A stretch of DNA of 64,000 bases from an uncultured Chitinophaga sp. (lineage in GTDB: Bacteria; Bacteroidota; Bacteroidia; Cytophagales; Cyclobacteriaceae): positions 310,001-374,000 of the forward strand of contig CABHOK010000002.1 in assembly GCA_902168205.1 (NCBI GenBank), given 5' to 3'. A program made the translations under genes and the position numbers. Of the stretch, positions 1 to 7,692 are shown piece by piece. The notes under the pieces were generated by a model. That model had not been told where the DNA came from, made no database searches, and was given only the letters and a program-made list of their open reading frames with translations. Positions within the stretch are counted from its first letter, which is position 1. Each line of letters begins with the position of its first letter.

Positions 1-1
1 C

Positions 2-1189
2 GGAATTTTCAAAGCCCATAACCATTCGCCTGCAGCAGGCGTTGCCATTGGCGATCACGTTCTTGACCTGGTATATCTGCAACAACATGGCTACCTGAAC
101 GAACTTGATTTACCTGGCAGTATCTTTGACCAGAAATATCTCAACGACTTCTTTGCTTTAGGAAAGCAGAAGATACGTGCCGTGCGCGAACGTATATCAG
201 AATTACTTCGCGATGATAATGATACTTTGAAAGGCCACAAGACCGATCGAGAAGCAGCATTGAAATCGTTGCGGGATGTGCAGATGCAGTTGCCCGTGCG
301 CATCGGAAATTATACCGACTTTTATAGCAGCGAAGAACATGCAACCAACGTAGGGTCTATGTTTCGCGATCCTAAAAATGCATTGCTGCCCAACTGGAAA
401 CATTTACCGGTGGCGTATCACGGTCGGGCTTCATCGATTGTTGTTTCGGGTACAGCTATACATCGTCCGAAAGGACAGATAAAATTACCCGACAGCGAAC
501 AACCGGTATATTGTCCTTCGCGCAAACTCGACTTCGAACTGGAAGTTGCCTTTATTACCTGCCGTGAAACACAACTCGGTCAATCTATACATACACACCA
601 GGCTGAAGACTATATAGCAGGCTTTGTGCTTTTCAACGATTGGTCTGCACGCGATATACAGCAATGGGAATATGTACCCCTCGGTCCGTTTCTCGGAAAG
701 AACTTTGGCTCCACTATATCTCCGTGGATAGTAACGCTCGATGCCCTAGAACCTTTTCGTGTACAAGGTCCGGAACAATACCCGCACGTGCTTCCATATC
801 TTTCGTATGAAGGCGACAAAAACTTTGATATCGTATTGGAAGTGTTGATGAAGTCAGAACATGCTGATGAGACAACGGTGTGCCGCTCCAACTTCAAGTA
901 TATGTATTGGAACGTCAACCAGCAGCTGGCGCATCATACGGTGAACGGTTGTAATATACAGGTTGGTGATCTATATGCATCCGGAACGATCAGCGGTCCT
1001 TCGCCCGGTTCGTATGGTTCGTTACTGGAGCTTACGTGGAATGGCCAGCGAACACTTCACATGGCCGATGGAACCGAACGCACCTTTATACAGGATGGTG
1101 ACACCGTTATCATGCGGGGCCATGCTGAAAAGAATGGCGTGCGTATTGGCTTCGGAGATTGCTCCGGGAAAATTATAGCAGCGTACTGA
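2..1189 (+). CDS. fahA: Fumarylacetoacetase, 5' end outside the window
   Basis: Hydrolyses fumarylacetoacetate to fumarate and acetoacetate, the last step of tyrosine/homogentisate breakdown in the cytoplasm. The reading frame is open from the first bases of the window, starting with GIFKAHNHSPAAGVAIGD, a typical FAH stretch, so the start codon lies upstream and 395 residues are seen. The C-terminal FAH catalytic fold is recognisable from FVLFNDWSARDIQ, PLGPFLGKNFG and SPGSYGSLLELTW, which carry the usual metal-binding and substrate-pocket positions. The gene ends in TGA 28 bases before the next gene on the same strand. Homogentisate dioxygenase, the usual partner, is not in view. The assignment is firm; only the N-terminal part is missing. 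Confidence 0.95.
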   Translation, partial: GIFKAHNHSPAAGVAIGDHVLDLVYLQQHGYLNELDLPGSIFDQKYLNDFFALGKQKIRAVRERISELLRDDNDTLKGHKTDREAALKSLRDVQMQLPVRIGNYTDFYSSEEHATNVGSMFRDPKNALLPNWKHLPVAYHGRASSIVVSGTAIHRPKGQIKLPDSEQPVYCPSRKLDFELEVAFITCRETQLGQSIHTHQAEDYIAGFVLFNDWSARDIQQWEYVPLGPFLGKNFGSTISPWIVTLDALEPFRVQGPEQYPHVLPYLSYEGDKNFDIVLEVLMKSEHADETTVCRSNFKYMYWNVNQQLAHHTVNGCNIQVGDLYASGTISGPSPGSYGSLLELTWNGQRTLHMADGTERTFIQDGDTVIMRGHAEKNGVRIGFGDCSGKIIAAY

Positions 1190-1217
1190 TACATTTTATC
1201 CTGAACCGAAATATAGC

Positions 1218-1694
1218 ATGAAGTCGCGCATCAACTTTTATTTGTTTATAGCAGCAATGGTGGTGTTAGACAGCGTGTTACTGCGCAGTCCAAATCTATT
1301 GGGCAAGATCGGGCTCATCATCTATAAATATCATTACCTTCGAACTTTTCCAAAAGCATTGCTAACGGTATCATTAGTGGTTTCAGGAGCAGTGATATTG
1401 GCAGAAGGTGTACGGTTTATGGTGAAGCAGGAGATACTGAAACGAATTACAGGCAAAGTGATTTTAGTATTCTTTATGCTTGCTGTTGCCGGTATATTGG
1501 CCAAGACTGCGATTGATTTTACTGCGTGGAGTTACAGCCATACCGGGTTACGTTTCAGAATTGGTGCGCATTTATTACCGGTAATTCTGATGCTCGTGTT
1601 TGCCTATGCATTCATCACTTTGCCAAAAACAACTTTACTTTTTCCGCCTTCACCTTCCAATGAGGAGGAGGCCAACAAAACGATTATTTCCTGA
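1218..1694 (+). CDS. Small four-helix membrane protein, unknown function
   Basis: A 158-residue protein I do not recognise. Four hydrophobic stretches can be seen: about residues 6-23, 45-66, 79-100 and 119-137, so it is probably an inner-membrane protein with a short polar C-terminal tail rich in Ser, Pro and Glu. No enzyme motif is visible. Its stop overlaps the start of the next gene by one base (TGATG), so the two are almost certainly translationally coupled, and it follows the fumarylacetoacetase gene by 28 bases. The three genes are probably one transcript, but what a membrane protein would do in tyrosine breakdown is unclear. Confidence 0.75.
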   Translation: MKSRINFYLFIAAMVVLDSVLLRSPNLLGKIGLIIYKYHYLRTFPKALLTVSLVVSGAVILAEGVRFMVKQEILKRITGKVILVFFMLAVAGILAKTAIDFTAWSYSHTGLRFRIGAHLLPVILMLVFAYAFITLPKTTLLFPPSPSNEEEANKTIIS

Positions 1695-2569
1695 TGCTGA
1701 CGGTTAACCCCAAAGAAATACCCTCTTCACAACTCCATGGCTACCTGCTGGGATCGGTAACTCCGCGACCGATCGCTTTTGCCAGTACAATTGATAAAGA
1801 CGGAAATGTAAACCTGAGTCCTTTCAGTTTCTTCAATTGCTTTGGATATAACCCTCCTTTGTTGATTTTTTCTCCGGCCCGCAGAGGTCGCGACAACACA
1901 ACCAAACATACCTACGAGAATGTGCTGGAAGTACAGGAAGTTGTGATCAACATGGTAAGCTATAGCATGGTGCAGCAGATGTCGCTGGCCAGTACCGAGT
2001 ATCCGAAAGGTATAAATGAATTTCAGAAAGCAGGCTTTACAGAGGTCGCTTCTACACTTATTAAACCACCGCGTGTAGCAGAAGCTCCCGTGTCGATGGA
2101 ATGTAGCGTACTACAGATTGTACCGACTGGTACAGAAGGGGGCGCGGGCAACCTGGTGATCTGCGAAGTTATACTCATGCACATCAAAGAAGAAGTACTG
2201 GATGCTCAGGGCAAGATCGATCCGTTCAAACTGGATGCTGTAGCACGTTTGGGAGGCGATTGGTATTGCCGTGTGCAAGGCGATGCTATATTTAAAGTAC
2301 CCAAGCCTCTGGATCGTCTCGGTATAGGTGTAGACAGTATACCCGCACCGATACGCTATAGTAAAGTACTTACGGGCAATGATCTCGGGTTACTTGGAAA
2401 TATAGAGCGTCTGCCTGACATCACGAATGTGCAGGACTTCTTTTCGAAGTACCCGATCGAGCAGGCATTGCAGGCGGGAGAAGATGCAGTGCATACCATG
2501 GCACGTATATTCCTGAGTGAAGGTAAAACAGAAGAAGCCTGGAAGGTCCTGCTGCTCTCGCTGCGATAG
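1694..2569 (+). CDS. Flavin reductase-like FMN-binding split-barrel protein
   Basis: A 291-residue protein of the flavin reductase/flavoredoxin family (DIM6/NTAB-like split barrel), which binds FMN and either reduces flavin for a partner or uses it in electron transfer. Family features seen are LGSVTPRPIAFASTID near the N-terminus, then NLSPFSFFNCFGYNPPLLIFS, where the loop contacts the flavin phosphate, and ARLGGDWYCRV near residue 190. The last 80 or so residues extend past the usual domain. The start overlaps the stop of the membrane protein gene by one base. Proteins of this kind often sit beside fumarylacetoacetase genes in Bacteroidota, but a precise role in the pathway is inferred only from position. 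Confidence 0.85.
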   Translation: MLTVNPKEIPSSQLHGYLLGSVTPRPIAFASTIDKDGNVNLSPFSFFNCFGYNPPLLIFSPARRGRDNTTKHTYENVLEVQEVVINMVSYSMVQQMSLASTEYPKGINEFQKAGFTEVASTLIKPPRVAEAPVSMECSVLQIVPTGTEGGAGNLVICEVILMHIKEEVLDAQGKIDPFKLDAVARLGGDWYCRVQGDAIFKVPKPLDRLGIGVDSIPAPIRYSKVLTGNDLGLLGNIERLPDITNVQDFFSKYPIEQALQAGEDAVHTMARIFLSEGKTEEAWKVLLLSLR

Positions 2570-2639
2570 TATCTTTACCATTTGACTCTGATATAAGCCG
2601 GGTATATATTCATAATATATACTTAAACTTCGCTTAACC

Positions 2640-2668
2640 TTTGCCACGCCCATACTTCCTTTTATTTG
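2640..2668 (+). promoter_or_regulatory. Possible Bacteroidota-type promoter of the propeller lipoprotein gene
   Basis: TTTG at 2640-2643 is followed 19 bases later by TATTTG at 2663-2668. This resembles the Bacteroidota arrangement of TTTG at -33 and TAnnTTTG at -7, but the downstream element is imperfect. It lies 26 bases before the start codon at 2694. Confidence 0.3.
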
Positions 2669-2693
2669 CGGTTTATTTAAACCCAAATCCCTT

Positions 2694-4205
2694 ATGTTTA
2701 AAAAATGGAAGTATGCCGCTGCATTGCTGGTCGTGGTAATGGCCGTGTCGTGTGATGACAACGATGAGACAACGATCAACGAAGATCCGGGAACATTCAA
2801 AGAACTGGATGACATTGAGCTAACCGAAGGAGAAGCTGCAGCAGAGATCTCAGCCTACGATCCTGCCACCAAGCAATTATTTGTTGTAAACAATGCCAGC
2901 GGATCGGTTGTAGATGTGATTGATGTCTCTACGCCAACGGCACTGATATATGTAAAGAGTATAGATGTAGCACAATATGGCGGAGGTGTAAACAGTGTAG
3001 CCGTAAAGAACGGATTGCTGGCCGCAGCCATTGAAGCTGATACCAAAACAGATAACGGTAAAATAGTTGTATTCGATACAAAGACATTAACGGAGAAGGC
3101 TGTTGTAAATGTAGGTGCATTGCCGGATATGGTAACGTTCAGTCCGGATGGTAAATATATACTTTCAGCCAACGAAGGTGAACCCAGCGATGACTATACG
3201 GCTGATCCGGTGGGCTCGGTATCCATCATAACCGTAAGTACATTTGCGGCCACTACGCTTGACTTCGCTGGCTTTGCCGGACAGGCAGATGCACTCCAGG
3301 CGAAAGGACTTCGTGTATTCGGTAAGAATGCATCTTTCGCACAAGACATGGAGCCTGAATATGTAGCCATATCAGCTGATTCGAAACTGGCATGGGCTAC
3401 GTTACAGGAGAACAACGCGATCGCCTATATCAACCTGGAATCAAAAACAGTTACGGGTATATTTCCGCTGGGTTTTAAAAATCACAGCATGGCTGAAAAT
3501 GTGTTGGATGCAAGTGATAAAGACAACAGCGTTACCTTCACCAGTTATCCTATATTTGGTATGTATCTTCCGGATGCTATAGCATCATTCAATCAGAATG
3601 GAACGAACTATGTGATTACCGTAAACGAAGGTGATGTGCGTGAATATAGTGCACTGAAGGAAAACGTACGCATCAAAGATGTTATACTCGATGCAACTGC
3701 ATTCCCGGATGGTGCTGCGTTGAAAGCGGATGCTAAACTCGGAAGACTATACGTCACAAATACCATGGGTGATACCGATGGTGATGGCGACTACGACAAA
3801 CTCTATAATTTTGGCGGTCGTTCTTTTACAATCTGGAATGGCAGCACAGGCGAGCTTGTTCACGACAGTGGCAGCAAACTTGAAAAAGATGTGATCGAGA
3901 AAAATGCAGCGCTATACGATGACGCCCGCAGTGATGACAAAGGTGTTGAACCGGAAGGTGTAACCATCGGTAAGATGGGTAATCGTACCCTTGCATTCGT
4001 TGGTCTTGAGCGTGCTGATGCTGTGGTGATCTACGATATTACAAATATGTCGTCACCAACACTTGTGCAGGTGTTGCAGACAGGCGATGCTCCGGAAGGG
4101 GTTCTCTTTATACCGGCTAACGAAAGCCCCAACGGAAAAAGTTTGCTCGTGGTAAGCTCCGAAGGTGATGGAAAAGTAAAAGTATTCCAGCCGGATACAC
4201 TTTAG
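2694..4205 (+). CDS. Choice-of-anchor I type beta-propeller lipoprotein
   Basis: A 503-residue exported protein. The N-terminus (basic MFKKWK, hydrophobic stretch, then AVSCDDND) is a lipoprotein signal with the lipid-bearing Cys at residue 20; the Asp-rich tail after Cys is typical of outer-surface lipoproteins in Bacteroidota. The body is a propeller of the 'choice-of-anchor I' family: repeated blades such as FVVNNASGSVVDVIDV, MVTFSPDGKYILSANEGEPSDDY and VTIGKMGNRTLAFVGLERADAVVIYDI. DTDGDGDYDKLY looks like a calcium-binding loop. The family is widespread but has no clear biochemical role, with some members linked to alkaline phosphatases or phytase-like proteins. It stands alone, flanked by a promoter-sized gap and a strong terminator. 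Confidence 0.85.
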   Translation: MFKKWKYAAALLVVVMAVSCDDNDETTINEDPGTFKELDDIELTEGEAAAEISAYDPATKQLFVVNNASGSVVDVIDVSTPTALIYVKSIDVAQYGGGVNSVAVKNGLLAAAIEADTKTDNGKIVVFDTKTLTEKAVVNVGALPDMVTFSPDGKYILSANEGEPSDDYTADPVGSVSIITVSTFAATTLDFAGFAGQADALQAKGLRVFGKNASFAQDMEPEYVAISADSKLAWATLQENNAIAYINLESKTVTGIFPLGFKNHSMAENVLDASDKDNSVTFTSYPIFGMYLPDAIASFNQNGTNYVITVNEGDVREYSALKENVRIKDVILDATAFPDGAALKADAKLGRLYVTNTMGDTDGDGDYDKLYNFGGRSFTIWNGSTGELVHDSGSKLEKDVIEKNAALYDDARSDDKGVEPEGVTIGKMGNRTLAFVGLERADAVVIYDITNMSSPTLVQVLQTGDAPEGVLFIPANESPNGKSLLVVSSEGDGKVKVFQPDTL

Positions 4206-4225
4206 CGATTATTCAGACTCAGTAT

Positions 4226-4262
4226 AAAGAGCGCATGTCTTCGGGCTTGCGCTCTTTGTTTT
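4226..4262 (+). terminator. Rho-independent terminator after the propeller lipoprotein gene
   Basis: A perfect 10-bp stem, AAAGAGCGCA at 4226-4235 and TGCGCTCTTT at 4248-4257, closes a 12-base loop and is followed by GTTTT. It starts 20 bases after the stop codon at 4205. Confidence 0.85.
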
Positions 4263-4481
4263 AGCGTTGTGCTGCAGGATACCGCAAGACAGTTGGGAGC
4301 GATTCGTTGGTGTTCTTCGATGTGTTGTAAAGAATGTTTTTTTATTTAGCGTTTGCAGAATTATTTTAGCGCGCCAATCAATCCCCGGATACTTACTAAA
4401 GATTCCTCTCAGGTATATTATGCCTGCACACGCACACACTTGCTGCGGCTAAAACGCCTGCAGATATTTAATGATTTACCA

Positions 4482-5216
4482 ATGAAAGTAGCCTTATTCG
4501 TTCCGTGTTATGTCGATCAGTTTTATCCCCAGGTTGCGATTGCTACCCTGGAGTTACTGGAGAAGTTGGGAGTAGATGTAGCATACCCGGAATCACAAAC
4601 CTGTTGTGGCCAGCCCATGGCAAACTCCGGCTTCGAGCACCTTACACACGGATGCAATGATAATTTTGTGAAGAATTTCTCCGGATATGATTATATAGTT
4701 TGCCCTTCGGGAAGTTGTACACTGCACGTAAAAGATCACTTGCACGCTACCGATGAAAAAGCTGCAGCCAGTATACGCAGTAAAGTATATGAGCTGGTGG
4801 AATTTTTAACCGATATACTCAAGGTGGAAGAACTCACCTCCAGTTTTCAATATAAAGTAGGATTACACCAAAGTTGTCATGGACAGCGCGGATTGAAGAT
4901 CTCGCAGATGAGTGAGCTCGTTTCTGCACCTTTTTCAAAAACCGAAAAATTGCTGCACATGGTGAAGGGGCTTGAGTTGATCAAGCTCTCGCGTACAGAC
5001 GAATGCTGCGGGTTTGGCGGTACATTCTGTGTCGCAGAAGAAGCTGTTTCGGTAAAGATGGGTATTGATCGGGTGGCTGACCATGTGGCACACGGCGCAA
5101 CCTACATAACCGGTAATGATATGTCATGCCTCATGCACCTCGAAGGTATATTAAGGCGGCAGCAGAGTCCGGTGAAAGTGATCCATATAGCAGAGATTCT
5201 AAACGCAGCACAGTAA
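4482..5216 (+). CDS. lutA: L-lactate utilisation protein A, CCG-domain iron-sulfur subunit
   Basis: First subunit of the LutABC (LldEFG) complex, which oxidises L-lactate to pyruvate on the cytoplasmic side and passes electrons onward. The 244-residue length fits the family. Two cysteine-rich CCG blocks are visible: CCGQPMANSG with the Cys pair at residues 41-42 and CCGFGGTFCV with the pair at 175-176; these bind an iron-sulfur cofactor. I chose the ATG at 4482 because MKVALFVPCYVDQFYP is the normal family N-terminus; the upstream in-frame extension is not conserved-looking. The stop overlaps lutB by one base (TAATG). A 276-base gap upstream holds the previous gene's terminator and room for the promoter. 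Confidence 0.95.
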   Translation: MKVALFVPCYVDQFYPQVAIATLELLEKLGVDVAYPESQTCCGQPMANSGFEHLTHGCNDNFVKNFSGYDYIVCPSGSCTLHVKDHLHATDEKAAASIRSKVYELVEFLTDILKVEELTSSFQYKVGLHQSCHGQRGLKISQMSELVSAPFSKTEKLLHMVKGLELIKLSRTDECCGFGGTFCVAEEAVSVKMGIDRVADHVAHGATYITGNDMSCLMHLEGILRRQQSPVKVIHIAEILNAAQ

Positions 5217-6607
5217 TGGAGCAGAAGATATACGATCACGCAGTACTGGCCGATAAGTTTAATAAAGATGCATCGCGTGTAGACTGGCATGATAAAACGC
5301 TGTGGTTTATCCGCGAGAAGCGCGACAAGGCTGCCTGGCAGATTGCAGAATGGGAAGAGCTTCGCGAGACAGCATCACAGGTAAAAAACAATGTGCTAGA
5401 CAACCTGCACGATTACTTGCTGGAGTTTGAAAAGCAGGCGCAGCAAAATGGAGTAACCGTTCATTGGGCTGCGAACGCAGAAGAGCACAATCGCATCGTG
5501 CATGCTATTATCAAGGAGCATGGCGTTTCGGATATCGTGAAGAGTAAGTCCATGCTTACCGAAGAGTGTCACCTCAACGAATATCTGCAACAACAAGGTA
5601 TAACCGTTGTCGATACTGACTTAGGAGAGCGCATTGTCCAATTGGCTGGCGAACCTCCGAGCCACATTGTATTACCTTGTATACATTGGAAGAAAGAAGA
5701 GATCGGAGAGTTGTTCCATCAGCATTTGGGCACACCGAAAGGGAATGCTGACCCGCAGTTTCTCACCGCTGCGGCACGCGAACATTTACGCCAGCGCTTC
5801 ATGACGAGTCGCGTAGCGATTACAGGGGTAAATTTCGCAGTAGCAGAAACCGGTGAAGTAGTAGTATGTACCAACGAAGGTAATGCAGATCTAGGCGTAC
5901 AACTTGCCGAAGTACATATAGCCTGCATGGGCATCGAGAAAATTATACCGCAGCGTAAGCACCTGGGTATATTTCTCCGTCTGCTGGCACGTAGTGCCAC
6001 AGGACAACCGGTTACTACGTATTCAAGTCACTTCCGGAAACCTCGTCCGGGGCAGGCAATGCATATCGTACTAGTTGACAACGGGAGAAGTGAACGTCTG
6101 CAGCAGGAGAGTTTTCGAAACGCACTGAAATGTATACGGTGTGGCGCTTGTATGAATACCTGCCCGGTATACCGGAGAAGCGGAGGCCACAGCTATCAAT
6201 ATGCCATAGCAGGACCGATCGGATCGATACTCGCTCCCGGCCTTGACATGAAGCAACATGCAGATTTACCGTTTGCTTCTACATTATGCGGATCGTGCAG
6301 CAACGTTTGCCCCGTAAAAATAAATATACACGAGCAGCTATACGAGTGGCGCCAGGTATTAGTGAAGAGTGGACACGTGAGTCCGGTAAAGAAAGCCGGC
6401 ATATCCGGAATGGCGGCTGTACTGGAGCGCCCCGGTATATATAAATTTTCAGGTGCCGTTGGCCGATGGTTTATGAAATATATACCAGTATTGGTAAACA
6501 ATAAATTGAACCCGTGGTATAAACAACGCGAGATGCCCGCAGTACCCAGACAATCCTTTAATGAGTGGTATCGTCAAAACCGGAAACAGAATGGAAAGCA
6601 GAGCTAA
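5216..6607 (+). CDS. lutB: L-lactate utilisation protein B, LUD and 4Fe-4S subunit
   Basis: Second LutABC subunit, 463 residues, close to the family norm. The N-terminal two thirds are a LUD domain (for example SKSMLTEECHLNEYLQQQGI and AITGVNFAVAETGEVVV), followed by a ferredoxin-like part with CIRCGACMNTCP beginning at residue 306 and CGSCSNVCP beginning at residue 358, which should hold two 4Fe-4S clusters. The C-terminus is a helical tail. The start overlaps lutA by one base and the end overlaps lutC by 17 bases, so the three genes form a tight operon. The ATG at 5216 is preferred over an upstream in-frame one that would lie deep inside lutA. Confidence 0.95.
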   Translation: MEQKIYDHAVLADKFNKDASRVDWHDKTLWFIREKRDKAAWQIAEWEELRETASQVKNNVLDNLHDYLLEFEKQAQQNGVTVHWAANAEEHNRIVHAIIKEHGVSDIVKSKSMLTEECHLNEYLQQQGITVVDTDLGERIVQLAGEPPSHIVLPCIHWKKEEIGELFHQHLGTPKGNADPQFLTAAAREHLRQRFMTSRVAITGVNFAVAETGEVVVCTNEGNADLGVQLAEVHIACMGIEKIIPQRKHLGIFLRLLARSATGQPVTTYSSHFRKPRPGQAMHIVLVDNGRSERLQQESFRNALKCIRCGACMNTCPVYRRSGGHSYQYAIAGPIGSILAPGLDMKQHADLPFASTLCGSCSNVCPVKINIHEQLYEWRQVLVKSGHVSPVKKAGISGMAAVLERPGIYKFSGAVGRWFMKYIPVLVNNKLNPWYKQREMPAVPRQSFNEWYRQNRKQNGKQS

Positions 6608-7181
6608 GATATTACAGGCACTCAGTAAAAAGTTTACCGATAGTCCCGCACCACTGCCGGAAGTGAAAGTATTTCCGCCCGTGGCTGGCGAACCCGTTGA
6701 TAAATTTGAATTTATACTTCGTGGTATAGGAGGAAGAACCGTACGTGTAAACAGCTATAGCGAGATCAACGATTTTATAGCGAAAGAGTATACCTCCAAC
6801 GCGCGCATCATATCCCTGGTAAAAGAAGTTTCCGGTTCTGCGATCACACCCGACATCGATCCGCATACATTTGAAAATGTTGACCTCGTAATTCTTCAGC
6901 CACATTTTGGCGTAGCCGAGAACGGAGCTGCATGGATCACGTCTGACCGTATGGGTGACCGCGCATTACCCTTCATATCACAACACATTGCTCTCGTCAT
7001 TACAACGGACAGCATACTGCACAACATGCACGAAGCCTACGACCGCATCGGCAATACTAATCAGCCCTTCGGTACCTTTATAGCCGGCCCTTCGAAGACC
7101 GCTGATATTGAGCAGTCACTCGTACTCGGAGCGCATGGGCCGAAGAGTATGACGGTATTCTTGCTATCAGTTAATCGTTAA
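6591..7181 (+). CDS. lutC: L-lactate utilisation protein C, LUD-domain subunit
   Basis: Third LutABC subunit, a single LUD domain of 196 residues, probably binding the substrate or cofactor of the complex. Typical segments are NVDLVILQPHFGVAENGAAWIT and FGTFIAGPSKTADIEQSLVLGAHGPKSMTVFLL. I chose the ATG at 6591 (MESRAKILQALSK), which is the usual family start; the coding region overlaps the end of lutB by 17 bases. The last three residues and the stop codon are encoded by the left arm of an intergenic foldback repeat (GTTAATCGTTA at 7170-7180), so the C-terminus may have been shaped by insertion of that element. Confidence 0.95.
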   Translation: MESRAKILQALSKKFTDSPAPLPEVKVFPPVAGEPVDKFEFILRGIGGRTVRVNSYSEINDFIAKEYTSNARIISLVKEVSGSAITPDIDPHTFENVDLVILQPHFGVAENGAAWITSDRMGDRALPFISQHIALVITTDSILHNMHEAYDRIGNTNQPFGTFIAGPSKTADIEQSLVLGAHGPKSMTVFLLSVNR

Positions 7182-7301
7182 TTGTGAATCGTGGATTAAA
7201 TCCAGGGGCATAAAAATCACGAAGGAGAGACGAAGTTGCAAAGGTAAGGCTCCAGCCTTTTTATCCCAGAAGCCAGTAACCAATTACGGATAACGATTAA
7301 C
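7170..7301. repeat. Foldback repeat of the GTTAATCGTTA family, copy A
   Basis: Perfect 11-bp inverted arms, GTTAATCGTTA at 7170-7180 and TAACGATTAAC at 7291-7301, enclose about 110 bases. The inside contains AAAATCACGAAGGAGAGACG, which resembles GAAATCACAAAGAAGACGC in the gap after 25682. The left arm overlaps the stop of lutC. Confidence 0.6.
7247..7265 (+). terminator. Small terminator-like hairpin after lutC
   Basis: AAGGCT and AGCCTT pair with a two-base loop and are followed by TTTTAT. The stem is only 6 bp, so termination may be partial. It lies inside the foldback repeat that follows lutC. Confidence 0.5.
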
Positions 7302-7346
7302 GGCTAGCCGATACTACAGGATACACTTTCCCACTATATATTCATA

Positions 7347-7362
7347 GATTGGTTAACCAATC
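7347..7362. promoter_or_regulatory. Perfect 16-bp palindrome, probable operator before rhaM
   Basis: GATTGGTTAACCAATC is a perfect palindrome ending nine bases before the rhaM start codon. TTGGTnnACCAA is the general form of operators bound by GntR regulators of the FadR/UxuR (FCD) type. The position over the leader suggests repression. The regulator is not encoded in the window, and the family is inferred only from the shape of the site. Confidence 0.6.
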
Positions 7363-7371
7363 AGACTGTCT

Positions 7372-7686
7372 ATGAAACGAGCAGCTTTTAAAATGAAACT
7401 CAAGCCCGGCTATCGGGAAGAGTATAAGACAAGGCACGATGCCATCTGGCCCGAATTGAAGAAGCTGTTGCAGGATGCCGGCATCCACGACTATTCCATT
7501 TTTCTTGACGAAGAAACCGATACACTTTTTGCCGTTCAGAAAATAGATGGCAAGGCCGGCTCGCAGGATCTTGGCAAAACTGAAATCGTACAACGCTGGT
7601 GGGCCTATATGGCCGATATCATGGAAACCAATCCGGATAATTCTCCTGTGTCGATAGCGCTTCCTGAAGTTTTTTACCTCGACTAA
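7372..7686 (+). CDS. rhaM: L-rhamnose mutarotase
   Basis: Interconverts the alpha and beta anomers of L-rhamnose so that the next enzyme gets its preferred form. The 104-residue length and the motifs MKLKPGYREEYKTRHDAIWPEL, with the active-site His in RHDAIW, and QRWWAYMADIME near the C-terminus are diagnostic of the RhaM/YiiL family. The protein has no signal and acts in the cytoplasm. It is followed six bases later by an esterase and then a GH106-type glycosidase, so the three probably form one transcript for the use of rhamnose-containing glycans. The palindrome just upstream is a likely operator. Rhamnose isomerase, kinase and aldolase genes are not in view. Confidence 0.95.
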   Translation: MKRAAFKMKLKPGYREEYKTRHDAIWPELKKLLQDAGIHDYSIFLDEETDTLFAVQKIDGKAGSQDLGKTEIVQRWWAYMADIMETNPDNSPVSIALPEVFYLD

Positions 7687-7692
7687 TTACCG

